Assembly: GCA_020632695.1 (NCBI GenBank)
Contig: JACKFB010000010.1
Coordinates: forward strand, 62,001 to 126,000
Source of the DNA: Deltaproteobacteria bacterium
GTDB taxonomy: Bacteria > Myxococcota_A > UBA9042 > PHBI01 > JACKFB01
DNA length: 64,000 nt
Reading direction: 5' to 3'
The notes below the pieces were generated by a model. That model was not told the origin of the DNA. It saw nothing but the letters and a program-made list of their open reading frames with translations, and did no database searches. This document shows, piece after piece, positions 62,762 to 64,000 of this stretch. A program made the position numbers and the translations under genes. Every line of letters starts with the position of its first letter. Positions within the stretch are counted from its first letter, which is position 1.

Positions 62762-63988
62762 ATGGAGTGCCCGCGCTGCGGATTCCAGCAGGCCGACACC
62801 CTCGAGTGCGGGCGCTGCGGCATCGTGTTCCGCAAGTGGCAGGCGCGCGACGACGTCCCCGCGGGCGCGGCCGTGCCCGCCCCGGTGCCGAGCGCCGCGA
62901 GGGCTGCCGGCGTGGCGCTGCCCGGCCCCCCGCCCCCGTCCTCGGCGGGCGCCCGCGCCGCGAAGCCTCCCTGGTTCCCGATTCCCCGGCCCGCGGTCCG
63001 CGACGCCGCCAGCAGCCTGGCGCGCCTGCTCCACGCGGGGCTCGGCCTCCCCGAAGCGCTGCGCACGCTGGCCACCGGCGCCGGCCCGCGGCTGCGCGGC
63101 TGCCTCGTCGCCATGGGGACGGACCTCGAGGGGGGCGCCTCGCTGGCCGACGCCGCCTCCCGCCACCCCGAGCTCTTCGACGCCTCCGCGCTCCAGGCCC
63201 TGCGCGCCGCCGAGCGCACCGGCTCGCTGCCCCAGGCGCTCGAAGCCCTGGCCGCCCGCCTCGACTCCTCCCTCGAGGTCCGGCGGCAGCTCCTGCGCTC
63301 GGCGCTCTACCCGCTCGGCGTGCTGGCCACCTCCATCGTCCTCGGCCCCATCCCCGAGCTGGTGACCGGCTCGGCGGGCGCCTACGCCGCCAAGGTGCTC
63401 GGCAACCTGGCGCTGGTGGCCGGCCTCGCCTTCGTCGCGGCGGTGGTGGTCCCCCGCGTGCTGCGCACCACCTCGTTGGGCACGACGCTGCGGCGCGCCG
63501 CCTGGCGCCTGCCCTGGCCCGCCTCGGTCTACCGCCACGCCGTGCGCGCCACCTTCTGCCGCGCCTTCGCCGACCACCTCGAGGCCGGCCTCCCGCTCTA
63601 CGACGCGCTGCAGGCCGCCGCCGACGTCACCGTGGACCCCTTCGCCGCCGACGCCGCCACCAGCGCCGCCGCCATGTTGGAGCAGGGCAGCGCCCTGGCC
63701 GTCTCGCTCGGCGCCAGCGGCTTCGTCCCCGCGGGCGACCTCATGGTGCTCATCGCTGGCGAGCGCGCCGGCACCATGGTCGAGGCCCTGCGCGGCCTCG
63801 CGACCACCTACGGCGACCGTCTGGCGCGCGGCGTCCGCGGGCTGCTCCGCGCCTTCGGCGTGCTCATGACCATCGTCATCTTCGCCTGGGTCGCCGTCGG
63901 CATCATCGAGGCCTTCACCCAGGTCAGCCAGGGCAGCGAGGACATCTTCCGGATGATCGAGAAGGAGATGCCCTACGAGTTCAAGTAG
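62762..63988 (+). CDS. Type II secretion/type IV pilus F-family protein with N-terminal zinc ribbon
   Basis: The 408-residue protein has two GspF-type helical bundles (about 75-180 and 260-365) with three predicted membrane helices (about 179-200, 212-234 and 365-387), the topology of GspF/PilC inner-membrane assembly platforms. The repeats show LLHAGLGLPEALRTL and HLEAGLPLYDALQAA, the usual F-domain motif, and GERAGTMVEAL. At the very start CPRC and CGRC (residues 3-6 and 16-19) form a CxxC...CxxC zinc-ribbon, followed by an Ala/Pro-rich linker to about 70. The ATG is at 62762. The stop lies at 63988, close to the window end, so neighbours are unseen. Confidence 0.88.
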   Translation: MECPRCGFQQADTLECGRCGIVFRKWQARDDVPAGAAVPAPVPSAARAAGVALPGPPPPSSAGARAAKPPWFPIPRPAVRDAASSLARLLHAGLGLPEALRTLATGAGPRLRGCLVAMGTDLEGGASLADAASRHPELFDASALQALRAAERTGSLPQALEALAARLDSSLEVRRQLLRSALYPLGVLATSIVLGPIPELVTGSAGAYAAKVLGNLALVAGLAFVAAVVVPRVLRTTSLGTTLRRAAWRLPWPASVYRHAVRATFCRAFADHLEAGLPLYDALQAAADVTVDPFAADAATSAAAMLEQGSALAVSLGASGFVPAGDLMVLIAGERAGTMVEALRGLATTYGDRLARGVRGLLRAFGVLMTIVIFAWVAVGIIEAFTQVSQGSEDIFRMIEKEMPYEFK

Positions 63989-64000
63989 TTGCCCATGCGC

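Overview
The window is GC-rich, densely coded DNA from a Gram-negative bacterium with an elaborate secreted and outer-membrane protein repertoire. Giant Cys/Asp-rich lipoproteins, a TIGR04551-type outer-membrane protein, lamin-tail-domain lipoproteins, a Hanks-type Ser/Thr kinase beside a PEGA-domain protein, and many GTG/TTG starts together suggest a Myxococcota-like (former deltaproteobacterial) genome. The phylum is an inference from gene content; no rRNA is present. I found no tRNA, rRNA, CRISPR array, insertion sequence or prophage.

Layout. (1) 1-10.6 kb, minus strand: methylmalonyl-CoA epimerase, whose 3' end is tandemly duplicated off the left edge, then a 3,299-residue Cys-rich mosaic lipoprotein. 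(2) 10.9-24.3 kb, plus strand: an outer-membrane protein, argH, lysA, then a minor-pilin cluster (a GspH/FimT-like pilin, PilV-, PilW- and PilX-like proteins, PilY1) followed by a lipoprotein and an OmpA-family protein. (3) 24.3-34.1 kb: an Ig-fold lipoprotein, a translationally coupled pair of FadL-like channels with a propeller-like lipoprotein, and a 1,504-residue lamin-tail lipoprotein with a coding minisatellite. (4) 34.2-49 kb, mostly minus strand: a porin coupled to a secreted PHP-type metallohydrolase, a class II glutamine amidotransferase, an acyl-CoA dehydrogenase, a PEGA protein, a Ser/Thr kinase, a HEAT-repeat protein, and a frameshifted lipoprotein with an NlpC-like tail. (5) 49-56.8 kb: a small lipoprotein, adenosine deaminase, a Cys-rich lipoprotein, BamB-like and YfgM-like proteins, a small barrel protein, a FIST sensor protein and a 48-codon ORF. 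(6) 56.8-64 kb: the minus-strand run der, era, threonine aldolase, acyltransferase, SDR protein, then a plus-strand GspF-like protein with an N-terminal zinc ribbon.

The envelope is the common theme. About ten products carry a lipobox and several more are beta-barrels. The most notable observations are the acidic insertion of about 140 residues between G2 and G3 of the second GTPase domain of Der, the tandem array made from the 3' end of the epimerase gene, the yfgM-bamB-der neighbourhood interrupted by plus-strand genes, the coupled porin/PHP-hydrolase pair, the zinc-ribbon/GspF fusion, and the mosaic giant lipoprotein. Database searches could not be run, so family names rest on motif recognition in the translated sequence.
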